Shown: in pieces, positions 62,846 to 64,000 of the stretch | Numbering within the stretch: position 1 is the stretch's first letter | Layout of the letters: every line of letters starts with the position of its first letter | DNA from: Paludibacteraceae bacterium | GTDB taxonomy: Bacteria > Bacteroidota > Bacteroidia > Bacteroidales > Paludibacteraceae | NCBI GenBank assembly: GCA_017647145.1 | Contig: JAGCLD010000007.1 | Location: 111,861 to 175,860 of the forward strand | DNA: 64,000 nt | Direction of reading: 5' to 3' | The notes under the pieces: generated by a model | What the model was told of the DNA's origin: nothing | The model's input: only the letters and a program-made list of their open reading frames with translations | The model's database searches: none | Made by a program: the position numbers and the translations under genes

Positions 62846-63676
62846 TCAATATTGCGGACGACTCATATCACTACCATTGGAACATCCACTGCTATTGGAA
62901 CATCCCAGTCCAACATGAGTTGGAGGTTCATACCTTGTGGTGTGATAAGTTATCTTATACGTATAAACCACTTGTATAAAATCATATTTGGAAATAACGC
63001 GATCTGGAACAATAGCATTTATAAATTCATATGAATAAATCTTTTCTCCTGCACAATTATACACATCAAACTGTATATAATTATCGTCAGCATCTTTCTT
63101 AGGAAAGACAAACACCATATCACCCGTTTCTTTACACTTACGTAATTCCACTTGAAATTCCTTCTGTCTACCTTTCTCAGTGTCTAATGCCGTCTCCATC
63201 CAGTCCAAATTCACAATCGGATCCTGCACACCACACGCTTCTACTTCATGGTCTATCCATTCTTCTATGATGGGATCTCTAAATGGTATTTCAGCTAAAT
63301 AATATATTACCTTCAACTCTACAAAGGACGACATGACGGATTGTTCCTTCTCTCTTCCTTCTTCAACGCTATATATTCTTGAACCCGAGCAATCATGAAT
63401 AGACTTAACCTCACCGGCTTTATTAAAAACAAATAGAGTATCATTTGTCAATGTGTCTTGGTATAAAATAATGCGTAAGTGTTCTCTATAACTATACTTG
63501 GCAAGTTCCTCTTGCATCCAATCCATATTAACAACCGGGTCTTTAACCCCACACACCTCTACTTCATGATCTATTCGCTCTTCAAATCTCGGTGCCGGAG
63601 GGTTTAACTTTGGTGTGTATCCCACTCCCATTAATGGGAAAAACATCAGTAACAAATAAATAATTCCTTTTTTCAT
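62846..63676 (-). CDS. Secreted protein with duplicated CGV-DP-DWM module
   Basis: Not a named family. 276 residues from the ATG at 63676 (MKKGIIYLLLMFFPLMGVGYTP, a signal peptide); the frame is open upstream but that part is a sorting-domain remnant. Two copies of a ~105-residue module are visible: IDHEVEVCGVKDPVVNMDWM and IDHEVEACGVQDPIVNLDWM, each followed by a beta-rich part ending with a DCSG/NCAG Cys (IHDCSGSRIYS, VYNCAGEKIYS). Similar Cys-Gly-Val...Trp modules occur in small secreted Bacteroidales proteins. The C-terminus is Ser/Gly/Cys-rich (GLGCSNSSGCSNGSDMS). Confidence 0.78.
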   Translation of the reverse strand: MKKGIIYLLLMFFPLMGVGYTPKLNPPAPRFEERIDHEVEVCGVKDPVVNMDWMQEELAKYSYREHLRIILYQDTLTNDTLFVFNKAGEVKSIHDCSGSRIYSVEEGREKEQSVMSSFVELKVIYYLAEIPFRDPIIEEWIDHEVEACGVQDPIVNLDWMETALDTEKGRQKEFQVELRKCKETGDMVFVFPKKDADDNYIQFDVYNCAGEKIYSYEFINAIVPDRVISKYDFIQVVYTYKITYHTTRYEPPTHVGLGCSNSSGCSNGSDMSRPQY

Positions 63677-63802
63677 AATTGTTTTTATTTTGAGGTTATA
63701 AACTCTTATCTCACCATCAATGCTGTATAATTCTATCGGACGAATATCCTTGTCTGTATTCACTCTTAAGTGCGAAGTTACTAGATTAGGAGATATGCCC
63801 AA
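63677..63802 (-). pseudogene. Fragment of a T9SS C-terminal sorting domain
   Basis: In the frame of the downstream gene but ahead of its signal peptide, the minus strand encodes SPNLVTSHLRVNTDKD followed by IRPIELYSIDGEI, the first half of a T9SS type A sorting domain (N-P-V...V, then IELYSIDG). A TGA lies just upstream in this frame, and no body of a cargo protein precedes it. In a second frame the same DNA encodes a NYTALMVR-stop end. It looks like a relic of a deleted cargo gene. Confidence 0.5.
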
Positions 63803-63807
63803 GAGAA

Positions 63808-64000
63808 TTAGTCATTATGTTCAACTTTCTGTTCTGGATATACCTTATAGAAGTTCAGCAACTCTTCCAATTTACCTTGTTCTTTAAAGTCCATGAGCAT
63901 TTGCCTGATATATTCGCAATATTCAGTTGAATTATTAGGGGTCATACATGGCTCTATTTGATAATAACTATAGACAGTATCCATCTCAAGTTTATAAACA
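63808..64000 (-). CDS. C-terminal part of an unknown gene (runs off the window)
   Basis: An open minus-strand frame enters from the right edge and stops at the TAA at 63810-63808. The last ~63 residues read YYQIEPCMTPNNSTEYCEYI, then QMLMDFKEQGKLEELLNFYK and a VEHND end. Helical and charged; not recognised. The start lies outside the window. Confidence 0.6.
   Translation of the reverse strand, partial: VYKLEMDTVYSYYQIEPCMTPNNSTEYCEYIRQMLMDFKEQGKLEELLNFYKVYPEQKVEHND

Overview
The window is a chromosomal segment of a Bacteroidota bacterium, most likely order Bacteroidales. The evidence is: promoters of the TTG / 19-20 bp / TAnnTTTG type ahead of many genes; three secreted proteins ending in type IX secretion (T9SS) C-terminal sorting domains; a FrdCAB-type fumarate reductase; a Pta-AckA pair; and radical SAM-associated lipoproteins typical of gut Bacteroidales. 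No rRNA, prophage, CRISPR array or recognisable transposon was seen apart from one REP-associated (RAYT-type) transposase. The family or genus cannot be fixed from this sequence.

Layout. 0-16.4 kb is a surface/accessory region: superoxide dismutase, a RAYT transposase with its REP hairpins, a giant T9SS cargo protein, a Ser/Thr/Arg-tailed lipoprotein, and two paralogous IgGFc-binding-like T9SS cargo proteins on either side of an OmpA-family protein. 16.5-25 kb holds housekeeping genes (U32 family protein, AroB, thioesterase, a probable small RNA, CtpA protease, RecJ, thymidine kinase, AI-2E-type permease). 25-36 kb is energy metabolism: a fumarate reductase operon interrupted by two orphan genes, RadC, and an EtfBA plus acyl-CoA dehydrogenase operon. 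36-40 kb carries a Nat-like ABC exporter, VanZ-like protein and DprA. 40-44.7 kb is a thiamine operon under a TPP riboswitch that uses a THI4-type thiazole synthase. 45-49.5 kb has an ECF sigma factor, HtpG, ArgR, a HIT protein and a Cys-Tyr-Gly tRNA cluster. 49.6-52.7 kb is a five-gene radical SAM/lipoprotein/outer-membrane-protein operon. 53-61.6 kb has a PgpH-like phosphodiesterase, S21, LysC-LysA-glycosyltransferase and Pta-AckA. The last 2.4 kb contains secreted proteins and decayed T9SS sorting-domain fragments.

The most unusual content is in the spacers. At least five intergenic loci carry arrays of tandem units exactly 11 bp long. The unit sequence differs between loci and sometimes within one locus while the 11-bp phase is kept, and most units share a GG plus TA core. 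Around them are three families of hairpin repeats: GTAG-headed REP palindromes (one inverted pair sits inside the RAYT coding sequence itself), ~70 bp long-stem hairpins whose two arms change together, and a CACTGTC...CTTTAAGGG element. A ~340 bp cassette that combines these with an 11-bp array occurs twice. The second candidate system is the radical SAM operon, in which one maturase-like enzyme is encoded with three different putative lipoprotein substrates and a small beta-barrel.
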